Shown: positions 43,989-53,523, counted from the stretch's first letter. The stretch is 64,000 nucleotides of DNA from Georgenia yuyongxinii (GCF_006352065.1 NZ_CP040915.1:558001-622000), one strand, 5' to 3'. Notes: a model not told the origin generated them from the sequence alone. A program made the numbers and translations.

Positions 43989-45047
43989 ATGTCCGTCACG
44001 ACCGGCCGCCGCCTTCTCACCACCCTCGCGCTGGCAGCCTCGGCCGCCCTCGTCGCCGGGTGCACCTCGAACGAACCCGCCCAGCAGAACGAGTCCGCGA
44101 CCGGCAACGGCAGCGGCAGTGCCGCCCCCGCGGGGGCCAACGACGAGCCGGGCGACACCGTCACCATCGGCTTCTCCGCCCCCGCCAGCGACCACGGCTG
44201 GATGGGCGCAATCACCTCCGCCGCCCAGGCCGAGGCGAAGAAGTACGAGGACATCGACCTCCGCGTCGCCGAGGGCACCAACGACGTGAATCTGCAGATC
44301 AGCCAGATCGAGCAGTTCATCAACGACGGCGTCGACGCCATCGTGCTGCTGCCGTTCGACGGCGCCGCCCTCACCGAGGTGGCCACTCAGGCCATGGAGG
44401 CCGGCATCACGGTGATCAACGTGGACCGGGAGTTCTCCAGCCCGTTCGCCGCCCGCACCACCGTCCTCGGCGACAACTACGGCATGGGCGTCAGCGCCGG
44501 CACGTACATCTGCGAGGAGCTCGGTGACAAGCCCGACGCCGTCGTCGCCGAGATCGCCGGGATCGACAACCTGCCCCTGACCCAGGACCGCAGCAAGGGC
44601 TTCGCCGACGCGCTCGGTGACTGCGGCCTGGAGGTCTCCAACCGGGTGGCCGCGGACTTCACCGTCCAGGGCGGCGAGGCCGCCGCGGCCAACCTGCTCC
44701 AGGCGGCCCCGAAGATCGACGCCATCTGGAACCACGACGACGACCAGGGCGTCGGCGTGCTCGCGGCCATCGACAACGCAGGCCGCGAGGAGTTCTTCCT
44801 GGTCGGCGGTGCCGGCTCGGCCAACGTGATGCGCGAGATCCAGTCCGGCGACTCGGTCGTCAAGGCCACCGTCATCTACCCCGCCACCCAGGCGGCCGAC
44901 GGCATCCGGCTGGCCCGCCTGCTCGTGCAGGGCAAGGCCATGTCCGACCTGGTCGAGGTGGAGGTGCCGCGCACCGTCCAGCTCCACGCCCCGGTGGTCA
45001 CCGCCGACAACGTCGAGCAGTACATCGACACCGCGTTCGAGTCCTGA
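43989..45047 (+). CDS. Sugar-binding lipoprotein of the ABC importer
   Basis: Periplasmic-binding-protein-like lipoprotein of 352 residues. The signal peptide ends in the lipobox LVAGCTSN, followed by a Ser/Asn/Gly-rich spacer and a type I binding fold (VTIGFSAPASDHGWMGAITSAAQAEA, DAIVLLPFDGAALTEVATQAMEAGITVINVDREF, DAIWNHDDDQGVGVLAAI). This class (Peripla_BP_4) binds pentoses, hexoses or related sugars. AAGGAGG lies eight bases before ATG 43989. Substrate is not determinable from sequence. Confidence 0.92.
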   Translation: MSVTTGRRLLTTLALAASAALVAGCTSNEPAQQNESATGNGSGSAAPAGANDEPGDTVTIGFSAPASDHGWMGAITSAAQAEAKKYEDIDLRVAEGTNDVNLQISQIEQFINDGVDAIVLLPFDGAALTEVATQAMEAGITVINVDREFSSPFAARTTVLGDNYGMGVSAGTYICEELGDKPDAVVAEIAGIDNLPLTQDRSKGFADALGDCGLEVSNRVAADFTVQGGEAAAANLLQAAPKIDAIWNHDDDQGVGVLAAIDNAGREEFFLVGGAGSANVMREIQSGDSVVKATVIYPATQAADGIRLARLLVQGKAMSDLVEVEVPRTVQLHAPVVTADNVEQYIDTAFES

Positions 45048-45127
45048 CGATGCCGGCCCGGCCCGGGCCACCAGCGGTGCCCGGGCGGGGGGACCGGCGC
45101 GCGTTGCCGGAGAGGGAGACAGACACC

Positions 45128-46369
45128 GTGAGTGAAGCAGCACGCCGCCCGTTGCGGGTGGCGATGGTGGGGTACGCCTTCATGGGGCGGGCGCACTCCC
45201 AGGCCTGGCGGGTGGGGCCACGGTTCTTCGACCTGCCCCGTGACCCCGTCATGCAGGTCCTCGTCGGCCGGTCGCCGGAGCGTGCCGCCCAGGCCGCCCG
45301 GAAGCTCGGCTGGGCGGAGGTGGAGAGCGACTGGCGCCGCGTCGTCGAGCGCGATGACATCGACCTGGTCGACATCTGCACGCCCGGCGACACCCACGCG
45401 GAGATCGCCACCGCCGCGCTCGCGGCGGGAAAGCACGTCCTGGTCGAGAAGCCGATGGCGAACACCCTCGCCGAGGCCGAGACCATGGCCGCCGCCGCGC
45501 GCGCGGCAGCCGCCCGGGGCGCGCTGTCGATGGTGGGGTTCAGCTACCGCCGCGTGCCCGCGCTCGCGCTCGCCCGGGACCTGGTCGCCGAGGGACGTAT
45601 CGGCGAAGTGCGCCAGGTGCGCGCCCAGTACCTGCAGGACTGGCTGGCCGACCCCGAGGCCCCGTTGTCCTGGCGCCTGGACAAGACCAAGGCGGGCTCG
45701 GGCGCGCTGGGGGACATCGGTGCCCACATCGTCGACCTGACGCACTTCATCACCGGGCAGCGGGTTGTGGGCGTCTCCGCCATGCTCGACACGTTCGTCG
45801 CCGAGCGGCCCGTGGCAACGAGCACGGGCGCGCTGCGCGGCACCGGCGGCGCCGACCGCGGCCCGGTCACGGTCGACGACTCCGCCGTCTTCCTGGCCCG
45901 GCTCTCCTCCGGGGCGCCCGCCACGTTCGAGGCCACCCGGTTCGCCTGGGGCCGCAAGAACGCCATCAGGATCGAGGTCAGCGGCACCGCCGGTGCGATC
46001 GCGTTCGACTTCGAGGACATGAACGTCCTGAGCTTCTTCGACGCCGCCGAGGATGCCCGCACCGCCGGGTTCCGGCGCATCCTGGTCACCGAGCCGGACC
46101 ACCCCTACATGGCGGCCTGGTGGCCCGCCGGGCACGGGCTCGGCTACGAGCACACCTTCGTCCACCAAGTGGTCGACCTGGTCGAGGCCGTGGCCGCCGG
46201 GGAACAGCCCACGCCGTCCTTCGACGACGGCCTCGCCGTCCAGCGGGTCCTCGACGCCGTCGAGCGGTCCGCGGCGAGCCACAGCACATTCACACCCGTG
46301 GACGACGGCGAAGCTCGCGCGGGCGCCACCGCGCCGCCCGTCGCGTCCCTCTCGAGCGAAGGAGCCTGA
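45128..46369 (+). CDS. Gfo/Idh/MocA-family oxidoreductase
   Basis: NAD(P)-dependent sugar or polyol dehydrogenase of 413 residues. Rossmann fold [57 protein letters not shown] (the EKP motif with catalytic Lys), [17 protein letters not shown] in the C-terminal domain. GTG 45128 has AGGGAG about eight bases upstream; the in-frame ATG 45050 would add an unlikely Pro-rich leader. It lies 80 bases after the binding-protein gene and one base before the isomerase gene, so it belongs to the sugar operon. Confidence 0.9.
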   Translation: MSEAARRPLRVAMVGYAFMGRAHSQAWRVGPRFFDLPRDPVMQVLVGRSPERAAQAARKLGWAEVESDWRRVVERDDIDLVDICTPGDTHAEIATAALAAGKHVLVEKPMANTLAEAETMAAAARAAAARGALSMVGFSYRRVPALALARDLVAEGRIGEVRQVRAQYLQDWLADPEAPLSWRLDKTKAGSGALGDIGAHIVDLTHFITGQRVVGVSAMLDTFVAERPVATSTGALRGTGGADRGPVTVDDSAVFLARLSSGAPATFEATRFAWGRKNAIRIEVSGTAGAIAFDFEDMNVLSFFDAAEDARTAGFRRILVTEPDHPYMAAWWPAGHGLGYEHTFVHQVVDLVEAVAAGEQPTPSFDDGLAVQRVLDAVERSAASHSTFTPVDDGEARAGATAPPVASLSSEGA

Positions 46370-46370
46370 C

Positions 46371-47375
46371 ATGGCACGACCCGTCACGTTGTTCACCGGG
46401 CAGTGGGCGGACCTGCCGTTCGAGGAGGTGGCCCGGCTCGCCGCCGGCTGGGGCTATGACGGCCTCGAGATCGCCTGCTGGGGCGACCACCTCGACCCCT
46501 GGCGCGGCGCCGAGGACGACGCCTACATCCAGTCGCGGCTGGACGTGCTCGAGAGGTACGGGCTGAAGGTCTACGCCATCTCCAACCATCTCAAGGGCCA
46601 GGCGGTGTGCGACGACCCGATCGACGAACGCCACCGCGACATCCTGTCGGACCGGGTGTGGGGCGATGGCGAGCCCGAGGGGGTGCGGCAGCGCGCCGCC
46701 GAGGAGATGAAGATGACGGCTCGCACCGCCGCCCGGCTCGGTGTGAAGACGGTCGTCGGCTTCACCGGGTCTTCGATCTGGAAGTACGTGGCCATGTTTC
46801 CGCCCGCCAAGGCGGAGTGGGTGGACGCGGGCTACCAGGACTTCGCCGACCGGTGGAACCCGATCCTCGACGTCTTCGACGAGGTCGGCGTCCGGTTCGC
46901 CCACGAGGTCCACCCCTCCGAGATCGCCTACGACTACTGGACGACCGTGCGCACGCTCGAGGCGATCGGCCACCGGGAGGCCTTCGGCCTGAACTGGGAC
47001 CCCAGCCACTTCGTCTGGCAGGACCTGGACCCGGTCGGCTTCATGTGGGACTTCAAGGACCGGATCTACCACGTCGACTGCAAGGACGCGAAGCGGCGGG
47101 TGGGCAACGGGCGCAACGGTCGGCTCGGCTCGCACCTGCCGTGGGGCGACCCGCGCCGTGGCTGGGACTTCGTCTCGACCGGGCGGGGGGACGTCCCGTG
47201 GGAGGACGCCTTCCGGATGCTCAACACCATCGGCTACGGCGGGCCCATCTCCGTGGAGTGGGAGGACGCGGGGATGAATCGGCTCGAGGGCGCCCCCGCG
47301 GCCCTGGAGTTCGTCCGAAGCCTGGCGTTCGAGAAGCCGGAGGCGTCGTTCGACGCCGCCTTCGCCGCCCGCTGA
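46371..47375 (+). CDS. Sugar phosphate isomerase/epimerase (xylose-isomerase-like TIM barrel)
   Basis: Protein of 334 residues of the AP endonuclease 2/xylose-isomerase-like fold. Candidate metal ligands lie in [15 protein letters not shown] (Glu), [11 protein letters not shown] (Asp, His), [10 protein letters not shown] (Asp/His) and [13 protein letters not shown] (Glu). Enzymes of this family in sugar operons act as isomerases, epimerases or dehydratases together with a Gfo/Idh dehydrogenase, as in inositol-type pathways. GAAGGAG lies five bases before ATG 46371. The stop codon lies inside a 20-base direct repeat. Confidence 0.88.
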   Translation: MARPVTLFTGQWADLPFEEVARLAAGWGYDGLEIACWGDHLDPWRGAEDDAYIQSRLDVLERYGLKVYAISNHLKGQAVCDDPIDERHRDILSDRVWGDGEPEGVRQRAAEEMKMTARTAARLGVKTVVGFTGSSIWKYVAMFPPAKAEWVDAGYQDFADRWNPILDVFDEVGVRFAHEVHPSEIAYDYWTTVRTLEAIGHREAFGLNWDPSHFVWQDLDPVGFMWDFKDRIYHVDCKDAKRRVGNGRNGRLGSHLPWGDPRRGWDFVSTGRGDVPWEDAFRMLNTIGYGGPISVEWEDAGMNRLEGAPAALEFVRSLAFEKPEASFDAAFAAR

Positions 47376-47412
47376 GCGTCGGCGCCTTCACGGCCCGCTG
47401 AGCGTCGGCGCC
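47367..47412 (+). repeat. 20-bp direct repeat spanning a stop codon
   Basis: GCCCGCTGAGCGTCGGCGCC occurs at 47367-47386 and again at 47393-47412 (period 26). The first copy contains the TGA of the isomerase gene, so this is a small duplication of the gene end. Confidence 0.9.
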
Positions 47413-47421
47413 AAAGACGAG

Positions 47422-47453
47422 CCCCGGCCGCGGTCCTGAGACCGGGGCCGGGG
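47422..47453. terminator. Bidirectional hairpin terminator
   Basis: CCCCGGCCGCGGTC-CTGA-GACCGGGGCCGGGG forms a 14-base stem with one mismatch. It lies between the sugar operon and the convergent PspA gene and can serve both. Confidence 0.85.
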
Positions 47454-47469
47454 CCGTCGTGGTGGGGCG

Positions 47470-48288
47470 TCAGTACGCCGTCTTGTCCTCGTCCGCCGTC
47501 ATGTCTGCCGAGCCCTCGTCGGTGCCGGTCGCGGTCGCACCGGCCGCGGTGGCGCCGATCTGCTGCGGGGCCGGGCTGCCGCCCTTGAGCGCCGCGAGCC
47601 GCGCCTCCACCTCCGCGTTGCGGCCGTAGTCCTCCAGCTCGGCGAACTGGTCCTCGATGGAGCTGCCCTGCAGCTCGGCCTGGCCGGCCACGTAGGCCTC
47701 CTCGCGGCGGACTTGCTCCTCGAACCGGGAGATCTCGCTCGTGGGGTCGAGGATGTTGATCGAGGCGATGGCGCCCTGGACGGTCTTCTGCGCGTGCGCG
47801 GTCTTGGAGCGTGCGACCAGCTGGTCACGGCGCGACTTCAGCTCGTCCAGCTTGACCCGCATCTGCTGCAGACCCTCCTTGAGCTTGTCGACCACCTCGT
47901 TCTGCGAGGAGATCATCGGCTCGACGGCTCGGGCCTCGTTCTCGGCGGAGATCTGCTTGCCGATGGCCACCTTCGCCAGGGTGTCGAAGCGAGCAGCCTC
48001 GGCCTCGTCGCCGCGCGCGCGCACGTCCTCGGCCTTCTGCGCCGCGGCGAGGGCCTTCTGCCCCCAGTCCCGGGCGTCGGCGATGTCGGCGGCGTGGTCC
48101 TGCTCGGCCAGGCGCAGGTTGCCGATCGTCACGGCGACGGCGTCCTCGGCCTCGGCGATCGAGGAGGTGTAGTCCCGGACGAGCTGGTCGAGCATCTTCT
48201 GGGGGTCCTCGGCCCGGTCGATGAGCGCGTTGATGTTGGCCTTGGTGAGCTGGGCGATGCGGCCCAGGATGCTCTGCTTCTCTGCCAT
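47470..48288 (-). CDS. PspA/IM30 phage-shock family protein
   Basis: Peripheral membrane-stress protein of 272 residues that polymerises on damaged membranes. It starts like the family (ILGRIAQLTKANINALIDRAEDPQKMLDQLVRDY) and is mostly long coiled-coil helix (EAEDAVAVTIGNLRLAEQDHAADI, VVDKLKEGLQQMRVKLDELKSRRDQLVARS). The last ~40 residues are a Gly/Ala/Thr tail. AAGGG precedes ATG 48288. It lies 80 bases downstream of the TPM-domain gene on the same strand, so the two are likely co-transcribed. Confidence 0.92.
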   Translation of the reverse strand: MAEKQSILGRIAQLTKANINALIDRAEDPQKMLDQLVRDYTSSIAEAEDAVAVTIGNLRLAEQDHAADIADARDWGQKALAAAQKAEDVRARGDEAEAARFDTLAKVAIGKQISAENEARAVEPMISSQNEVVDKLKEGLQQMRVKLDELKSRRDQLVARSKTAHAQKTVQGAIASINILDPTSEISRFEEQVRREEAYVAGQAELQGSSIEDQFAELEDYGRNAEVEARLAALKGGSPAPQQIGATAAGATATGTDEGSADMTADEDKTAY

Positions 48289-48368
48289 GGTGGTGCCCTT
48301 CTTGGTTGGGGTCGAGATCGTCAGGTCGTGAGTCGTGCCGCGCCGTGAGCGGCGGAACCGGGAGAGGA

Positions 48369-50372
48369 TCAGAAGCCTCCACCTCCGCCGCTGCCGCCGA
48401 AGCCGCCGCCCCCGAAGCCACCGCCGCCGCCTCCGCCGCCGAAGCCGCCACCGCCGCCCCAGCCGCCGCCACCGCCCCAGCCGCCTCCGCCGCCGAAGAG
48501 GATGCCGCCGAGGATGAGGGAGCCGACGTCCATGCCGCCGCGCCGGCCACCGCCGAACCCGCCGCCGAAGCCGCTGTAGTCGTCGAACCGGTTGGCGTCC
48601 CGCTCGGCGAGCTGCTGCGCGCTGGCGGCCATCTGCTCCGCCTGCGTCACCCTCTGCAGCGCGGTCGCGGGGTCGGAGGTGGACAGGTGGTTGGCCTCCT
48701 GGGCGAGGCGGGCCGCCTCGGACAGACGGGTGCGCGCCTCGGAGCCGACCGAGCCGCGGCGGGTGGCGATGTAGTCGGACACGGCCCGGATCTGGGAGTT
48801 CACCCGACCCAGCCGGTCGCCGAGCTGGGCGACCGCGCGACGGTTGTTCTCGTCGGCCGCACGGGCGGGCGCGAGCGCGGCGTCGATCGCCGCCTCGGCG
48901 GCCGCGAGCCGCTGCAGCGCGGCCAGCGGGTCCCCACCTCCCCGGGCCTCGTTGCCCTGCGCGATCGCGGCCTCGGCCTCCTTGCGCCGGGCGACGACCA
49001 CCGGGTCCCGGGGTGCGAGCCGGTTGGCGTCGCGCACGTCGGAGGTGATCGACACCAGTGCGGCGTCCAGGCGCGTGCCGGCCTCGGCCAGGGCCGCACC
49101 GGCGCCGTGGACGTTCTTCAGGAGGGTGTCGGCCTGACCAATGGCCTGCTCGGCCACCCGGGCGTGGGTCACCGCCGTCGGGCGGTCCCCGTCGGCGAGC
49201 TTGGCGCGGCCGTCCGCCACGGACTGCCGGGCGGAGACCAGCAGCGCCTTGGCCTGGTCGGGGTTGCCGGACACGGACGCCAGGGCGGCGACGGGATAGC
49301 GGTTGGCCAGCTGGGCGAGCTCGACGCGGGCGCTCTCGATCTCCCGGGCGACTTCCCCGGCCCGCTGCTCGAGCTCGTCGAGGATCTGCGGCGCGCGGGC
49401 CTGCATGTTGCGCAGCTTGGCGAACTGCTCGGCCTGGGCGCTGAGCGTCTGGTCGATCTCCTCGGTCAGCTGGAGAATCTCGGCGTACATCTGCCGCTGC
49501 TGCGGCTCGGTCTCCGGGACGTCGTCGTCGAGCAGCTGGCGCACGTGGAAGGCCCGCTGCGCCTTGACCTTGGCCTGGTCGAGCGCGGCGGAGAACTGGT
49601 CGGTGGCCTGCAGCCCGAACTGCGCCTTGGCGAACCCCAGCTCCTCCTCGGAGCTGCGGACGGCGTCGTCGGCCCCCACAAGGGCGGTGCCCGCCCGCTT
49701 CGCCAGCTCGGGCGTGGGCAGGGTCAGCGGGTGGCCGGGCGGCAGGGCACGCCCCGCGGGCCGCTCGCCGTCGTCCTTCTTGCGACGGAAGACCAGGAAG
49801 GCGCCGACGGCGAGGATCGCGACGACCCCGATGAGCAGCACCGTCCCGAAGGACCCGCCACCACCCCCGCCGCCGTCGCCGGAGGGGCTGCCGCCGGTCG
49901 CGAGCTCGCCCACGCCCGTGACGAACGTGGTGGCGGCGCCGGCCCAGTCACCGTCGCCGAGAAGCGGTGCGACCTGGTTGTCGGTGAAGTCCTGCAGCTC
50001 CTGCTGGCCGACCGGGGAGGCGCTGTGTCGGCCGAGCCCGTACTGACTGACGTCCACGCCGACGGCGAGGAGGATGTTGTTCGGGCCCAGCCCGGACGCC
50101 TCGGCCGTGTCCGCGGCCCACTGCTCGTTGGTCTCCCCCGAGAAGTCGTCGACGAAGGTGACGTAGACCAGCTGGCCGGTGGTGTCCTGGACCTCCTCGA
50201 CGACCTGCTGGATCTCCGCCGCGTCGCCGCTCCCCAGCACTCCCGCGGTGTCCGTCACCTGCTCGGTCAGCTGCTGAGGCGGCTCGGCGGCGGCCGGGCC
50301 GGCCACGGCGAGCGCGGGAACGGTGATCAGGGCGGCGGCGCCCAGGGCCTTGAGGACGGTGACGGGTCTCAC
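48369..50372 (-). CDS. TPM-domain membrane protein with coiled coil and Gly-rich tail
   Basis: Protein of 667 residues. Signal peptide about 1-29 (ending AGPAAAEPPQ), extracellular TPM domain about 35-160 (LTEQVTDTAGVLGSGDAAEIQQVVEEVQDTTGQLVYVTFVDDF), one membrane segment about 175-195, then a ~400-residue cytoplasmic helical region and a C-terminal tail made almost only of Gly, Phe and Trp (GGGGGWGGGGGWGGGGGFGG). TPM domains are found in photosystem-repair and YgcG-type proteins. GTG 50372 has GAGGAT upstream and gives a good signal peptide. The PspA gene follows, pointing to envelope stress. Confidence 0.85.
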   Translation of the reverse strand: MRPVTVLKALGAAALITVPALAVAGPAAAEPPQQLTEQVTDTAGVLGSGDAAEIQQVVEEVQDTTGQLVYVTFVDDFSGETNEQWAADTAEASGLGPNNILLAVGVDVSQYGLGRHSASPVGQQELQDFTDNQVAPLLGDGDWAGAATTFVTGVGELATGGSPSGDGGGGGGGSFGTVLLIGVVAILAVGAFLVFRRKKDDGERPAGRALPPGHPLTLPTPELAKRAGTALVGADDAVRSSEEELGFAKAQFGLQATDQFSAALDQAKVKAQRAFHVRQLLDDDVPETEPQQRQMYAEILQLTEEIDQTLSAQAEQFAKLRNMQARAPQILDELEQRAGEVAREIESARVELAQLANRYPVAALASVSGNPDQAKALLVSARQSVADGRAKLADGDRPTAVTHARVAEQAIGQADTLLKNVHGAGAALAEAGTRLDAALVSITSDVRDANRLAPRDPVVVARRKEAEAAIAQGNEARGGGDPLAALQRLAAAEAAIDAALAPARAADENNRRAVAQLGDRLGRVNSQIRAVSDYIATRRGSVGSEARTRLSEAARLAQEANHLSTSDPATALQRVTQAEQMAASAQQLAERDANRFDDYSGFGGGFGGGRRGGMDVGSLILGGILFGGGGGWGGGGGWGGGGGFGGGGGGGGFGGGGFGGSGGGGGF

Positions 50373-50513
50373 GAGGCGATCCTCGCGGTCCGGCGTGACC
50401 GGCGCAACGGTGAAAGCCCAACGTTCGCGGAGGGAGGAGAACGGGAACTGCCAGGTCACGCCGGTGCGTGCGCCGCCGGCCGACGACCCTCGCGGACGTG
50501 ACCGGCGGTGACC

Positions 50514-50519
50514 TACCGT
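50514..50519 (+). promoter_or_regulatory. -10-like hexamer of the amidotransferase gene (leaderless)
   Basis: TACCGT ends six bases before ATG 50526 and fits TAnnnT. This favours ATG 50526 over GTG 50508. Confidence 0.45.
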
Positions 50520-50525
50520 GTGCGG

Positions 50526-51311
50526 ATGCGTACGTCCCTCCCGGTTCTGACCGTGATCCAGCACGACCCCGACGTCCCGCTCGGCCGTTTCGCGGCCTGG
50601 CTCGAGGGTGCTGTCGAGGTCCGGGTGGTGCGCGCATGGCTGGAGCCGCTGCCTGCTGCCAGCGGTCTCGGTGACGGGCTGCTGGTGCTGGGGGGCCGGA
50701 CCAACGCCTACGACGACGAGCGCTCACCCTGGATCGCCGGCACCCGGGCCTTGCTCGCCGACGCCGTCGCCCGGGCCGTGCCGGTCCTCGGCATCTGCCT
50801 GGGGCACCAGATGCTCGCGGCGGCGCTGGGCGGCCGGGTGGAGGTCGGTGCGCCTCCCGGGCGCGAGGCCGGCCTGGTCCGTGTGATGTGGCGGCCGGAG
50901 GCCCGGGTGGACCCGGTGCTGGGTGCCGCCGTGCGGGTGGGCGAGGAGCTCGCCGACGGCGGCGACGTCCCCGCCCTGGCCGACCACGGTGGTGTGCTGC
51001 AGCCGAGCATGCACGCCGACGCGGTGGTCGAGCTGCCGCCCGGTGCGCAGTGGCTCGCGTTCTCCGCGATGTACCCGTTCCAGGCGATCCGGGTCGGCTC
51101 CGCCCTCGGTGTGCAGTTCCACCCCGAGGCCGACCCCGAGCAGCTGGGCCGGTGGGCGGCCCGCCACGGGGACGACGCCGAGGTGGTCGCGGCAGCGGCG
51201 CGCGCCCACGACGCCGAGGTGGTCGCCGTCGGCCGTGCCCTCGCCCAGGCCTTCGCCGCCCAGGTGCGGCAGGCCGCCGACGAGCACGGCGCGCACGGCA
51301 GCGTCGCCTGA
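50526..51311 (+). CDS. Class I glutamine amidotransferase-like protein
   Basis: Protein of 261 residues with the GATase1 triad: nucleophile Cys in VLGICLGHQMLAAAL, and His/Glu in GVQFHPEADPEQ. It resembles the stand-alone GMP-synthase-like amidotransferases, which act on small molecules (for example gamma-glutamyl hydrolysis or transfer) rather than in guanine synthesis. No synthetase partner is adjacent. It converges with the XPB helicase gene. Confidence 0.85.
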   Translation: MRTSLPVLTVIQHDPDVPLGRFAAWLEGAVEVRVVRAWLEPLPAASGLGDGLLVLGGRTNAYDDERSPWIAGTRALLADAVARAVPVLGICLGHQMLAAALGGRVEVGAPPGREAGLVRVMWRPEARVDPVLGAAVRVGEELADGGDVPALADHGGVLQPSMHADAVVELPPGAQWLAFSAMYPFQAIRVGSALGVQFHPEADPEQLGRWAARHGDDAEVVAAAARAHDAEVVAVGRALAQAFAAQVRQAADEHGAHGSVA

Positions 51312-51363
51312 GGGGTTCGCGGCCTGCACTGCCCGGGTCCACCCGGGACGGTGCGGCCGGCGG

Positions 51364-53007
51364 TCAGGCCCGGGTGAGGTCCTCGGCGTCGATGATCGTG
51401 TAGGCGTAGCCCTGCTCGGCCAGGAACCGCTGCCGGTGCGCGGCGAACTCCTGGTCGACGGTGTCACGGGCGACGACGGCGTAGAAGTGCGCCGTCTTTC
51501 CGTCTGCCTTGGGTCGCATGAGCCGGCCCAGGCGCTGCGCCTCCTCCTGGCGGGAGCCGAACGAGCCGGACACCTGCACGGCCACCGACGCCTCGGGCAG
51601 ATCGATGGAGAAGTTGGCGACCTTGGAGACCACCAGCTTCGAGACCTCCCCGCGGCGGAACGCGTCGAAGAGCCGCTGCCGCTCGGTCACCGACGTCTGC
51701 CCGGTGATGAGCGGGGCGCCCAGGTCCTCGGCGAGCTCCTCGAGCTGGTCGAGGTACTGCCCGATCACCAGGGTCTGCTCGCCGTCGTGCTTGGCGAGGA
51801 TCTGCTCGACCACCCGCACCTTGCCCGACGCGCTCGCGGCCAGCCGGTACTTCTCCTCCGGCTCGGCGGTGGCGTAGACCAGGCGGTCCCGGTCCGGCAG
51901 GGTCAGGCGGACCTCGATGCACTCGGCCGGGGCGATGTAGCCCTGGGCCTCGATGTCCTTCCAGGGGGCGTCGTAGCGCTTGGGGCCGATGAGGGAGAAG
52001 ACCTCGTCCTCGCGGCCGTCCTCGCGTACCAGCGTGGCCGTCAGGCCCAGACGACGGCGGGCCTGCAGGTCCGCCGTCATCCGGAAGATGGGCGCGGGGA
52101 GCAGGTGCACCTCGTCATAGAGGATCAGCCCCCAGTCGTGGGCGTCGAGCAGCTCGAGGTGGGTGTAGACGCCCTTCCGCTTGGTGGTGAGCACCTGATA
52201 GGTGGCGATGGTGACCGGCCGGACGTCCTTGCGCGCGCCGGAGTACTCGCCGATCTCGTCCTCGGTCAGGCTGGTGCGGCGGAGCAGCTCCTCGCGCCAC
52301 TGCCGCGCGGAGACGGTGTTGGTCACGAGGATGAGGGTGGTGGTCTTGGACCGGGCCATCGCCCCGGCGCCGACGATGGTCTTGCCCGCCCCGCAGGGCA
52401 GCACGACGACGCCGGAGCCGCCGTGCCAGAAGGTGTCGACGGCCTCCTCCTGGTAGGGCCGCAGGTGCCAGCCGTCCTGGTCGAGGTCGATGGCGTGCGC
52501 CTCACCGTCGACGTAGCCCGCCAGATCCTCCGCGGGCCAGCCGAGCTTGACGAGCACCTGCTTGAGGTGGCCGCGCTCGGAGGGGTGGACCACGACGTTC
52601 TCGGTGTCGATGCGCTCACCCAGCAGCCCCTTGACCCGCTTCGCGCGCAGCACCTCCTCCAGGACGGGGGTGTCCAGGGCGTGCAGGACCAGCCCGTGGG
52701 TGGGGTGCTGGACCAGCTGCAGGCGCCCGTAGCGGTCCATGGTCTCGGCGACGTCGACCAGCAGGGAGTGCGGGACGGGGTAACGGGAGAAGTCGATGAG
52801 GGCGGAGACCACCTGCTCGGCGTCGTGCCCGGCGGCCCGGGCGTTCCACAGGCCGAGCGGTGTAAGGCGGTAGGTGTGCACGTGCTCGGGGGCGCGCTCG
52901 AGCTCCGCGAACGGGGCGATGGCGCGGCGGGCCTCGATGGCGCGGGGGTGGTCGACCTCGAGGAGCAGGGACTTGTCGGACTGGACGATCAGGGGGCCGT
53001 CGGGCAT
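51364..53007 (-). CDS. XPB-type DNA repair helicase
   Basis: Superfamily 2 helicase of 547 residues, 3'-to-5', related to eukaryotic XPB/Ssl2. Order: N-terminal helicase-associated domain (about 1-160), Walker A VVLPCGAGKTIVGA, DEVH box ILYDEVHLLPA, the XPB-specific RED motif TLVREDGREDEVF, then motif V/VI KVANFSIDLPEASV and GSRQEEAQRLGRLMRPK. ATG 53007 has GACAAT six bases upstream (leaderless). The helicase-associated partner at 55862-58213 is nearby; in many actinobacteria these genes are neighbours. Confidence 0.95.
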   Translation of the reverse strand: MPDGPLIVQSDKSLLLEVDHPRAIEARRAIAPFAELERAPEHVHTYRLTPLGLWNARAAGHDAEQVVSALIDFSRYPVPHSLLVDVAETMDRYGRLQLVQHPTHGLVLHALDTPVLEEVLRAKRVKGLLGERIDTENVVVHPSERGHLKQVLVKLGWPAEDLAGYVDGEAHAIDLDQDGWHLRPYQEEAVDTFWHGGSGVVVLPCGAGKTIVGAGAMARSKTTTLILVTNTVSARQWREELLRRTSLTEDEIGEYSGARKDVRPVTIATYQVLTTKRKGVYTHLELLDAHDWGLILYDEVHLLPAPIFRMTADLQARRRLGLTATLVREDGREDEVFSLIGPKRYDAPWKDIEAQGYIAPAECIEVRLTLPDRDRLVYATAEPEEKYRLAASASGKVRVVEQILAKHDGEQTLVIGQYLDQLEELAEDLGAPLITGQTSVTERQRLFDAFRRGEVSKLVVSKVANFSIDLPEASVAVQVSGSFGSRQEEAQRLGRLMRPKADGKTAHFYAVVARDTVDQEFAAHRQRFLAEQGYAYTIIDAEDLTRA

Positions 53008-53013
53008 CTGGCC

Positions 53014-53019
53014 ATTGTC
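53014..53019 (-). promoter_or_regulatory. -10-like hexamer of the XPB gene (leaderless)
   Basis: GACAAT on the minus strand ends six bases before ATG 53007; it differs from TATAAT at two positions and keeps A2 and T6. Confidence 0.4.
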
Positions 53020-53052
53020 ACCCGCCGGGGGGCGGGCGGCGTGCGGTGGTGG

Positions 53053-53523
53053 TCACACCTTCCGCTCGGGAGCCTCGTGAGCTCCGAGGGCCCCGCGAGC
53101 ATCGAGAGCCGATCGCAGCCGGGCGGCGAACGCGGCCGCCTCGGCGTCGTCGGCGTACTTCGTGCGGGGCCAGAAGAACCCGCGCAGGCCGTCGCCCTTG
53201 GTGCGCGGGACGACGTGGGCGTGCAAGTGCGGCACGCTCTGGCTGACTATGTTGTTCACAGCCACGAAGGACCCCTGCGCGCCGAGGGCTGCGGGCATCG
53301 CCGCGGCGAGTGCCTGGGCGCTGGTCATGAACGGGACGGCCAGGTCCGGCGGCAGGTCGGGCAGCGTGGCGACGTGGCGGCGGGGTACCAGGAGGGTGTG
53401 GCCCTTGAAGACGGGCCGGATGTCGAGGAACGCCACGGTGTGCTCGGTCTGGAGGACCACGTGCGCGGTGGTCTCGCCCGCGACGATCCGGCAGAAGGCG
53501 CACGCGGCGCCGGTGGGGCTCAC
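53053..53523 (-). CDS. HIT-family nucleotide hydrolase
   Basis: Histidine-triad protein of 156 residues; such enzymes hydrolyse nucleoside phosphoramidates or dinucleoside polyphosphates. The triad is SVPHLHAHVVPRTKGD, and the N-terminal pair CAFCRIVAGE is a typical HIT zinc-type motif with FLDIRPVFKGHTLLVPRRHVATL. GTG 53523 overlaps the stop of the DUF2237 gene (GTGA). The last ~30 residues are an Ala/Arg-rich extension. Confidence 0.92.
   Translation of the reverse strand: MSPTGAACAFCRIVAGETTAHVVLQTEHTVAFLDIRPVFKGHTLLVPRRHVATLPDLPPDLAVPFMTSAQALAAAMPAALGAQGSFVAVNNIVSQSVPHLHAHVVPRTKGDGLRGFFWPRTKYADDAEAAAFAARLRSALDARGALGAHEAPERKV

Noticed and set aside
48306-50501. Plus-strand open frame of 731 codons opposite the TPM gene
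   Set aside because: Shadow of a gene with a clear signal peptide, TPM domain and Gly-rich tail; the GC bias keeps the opposite frame open.
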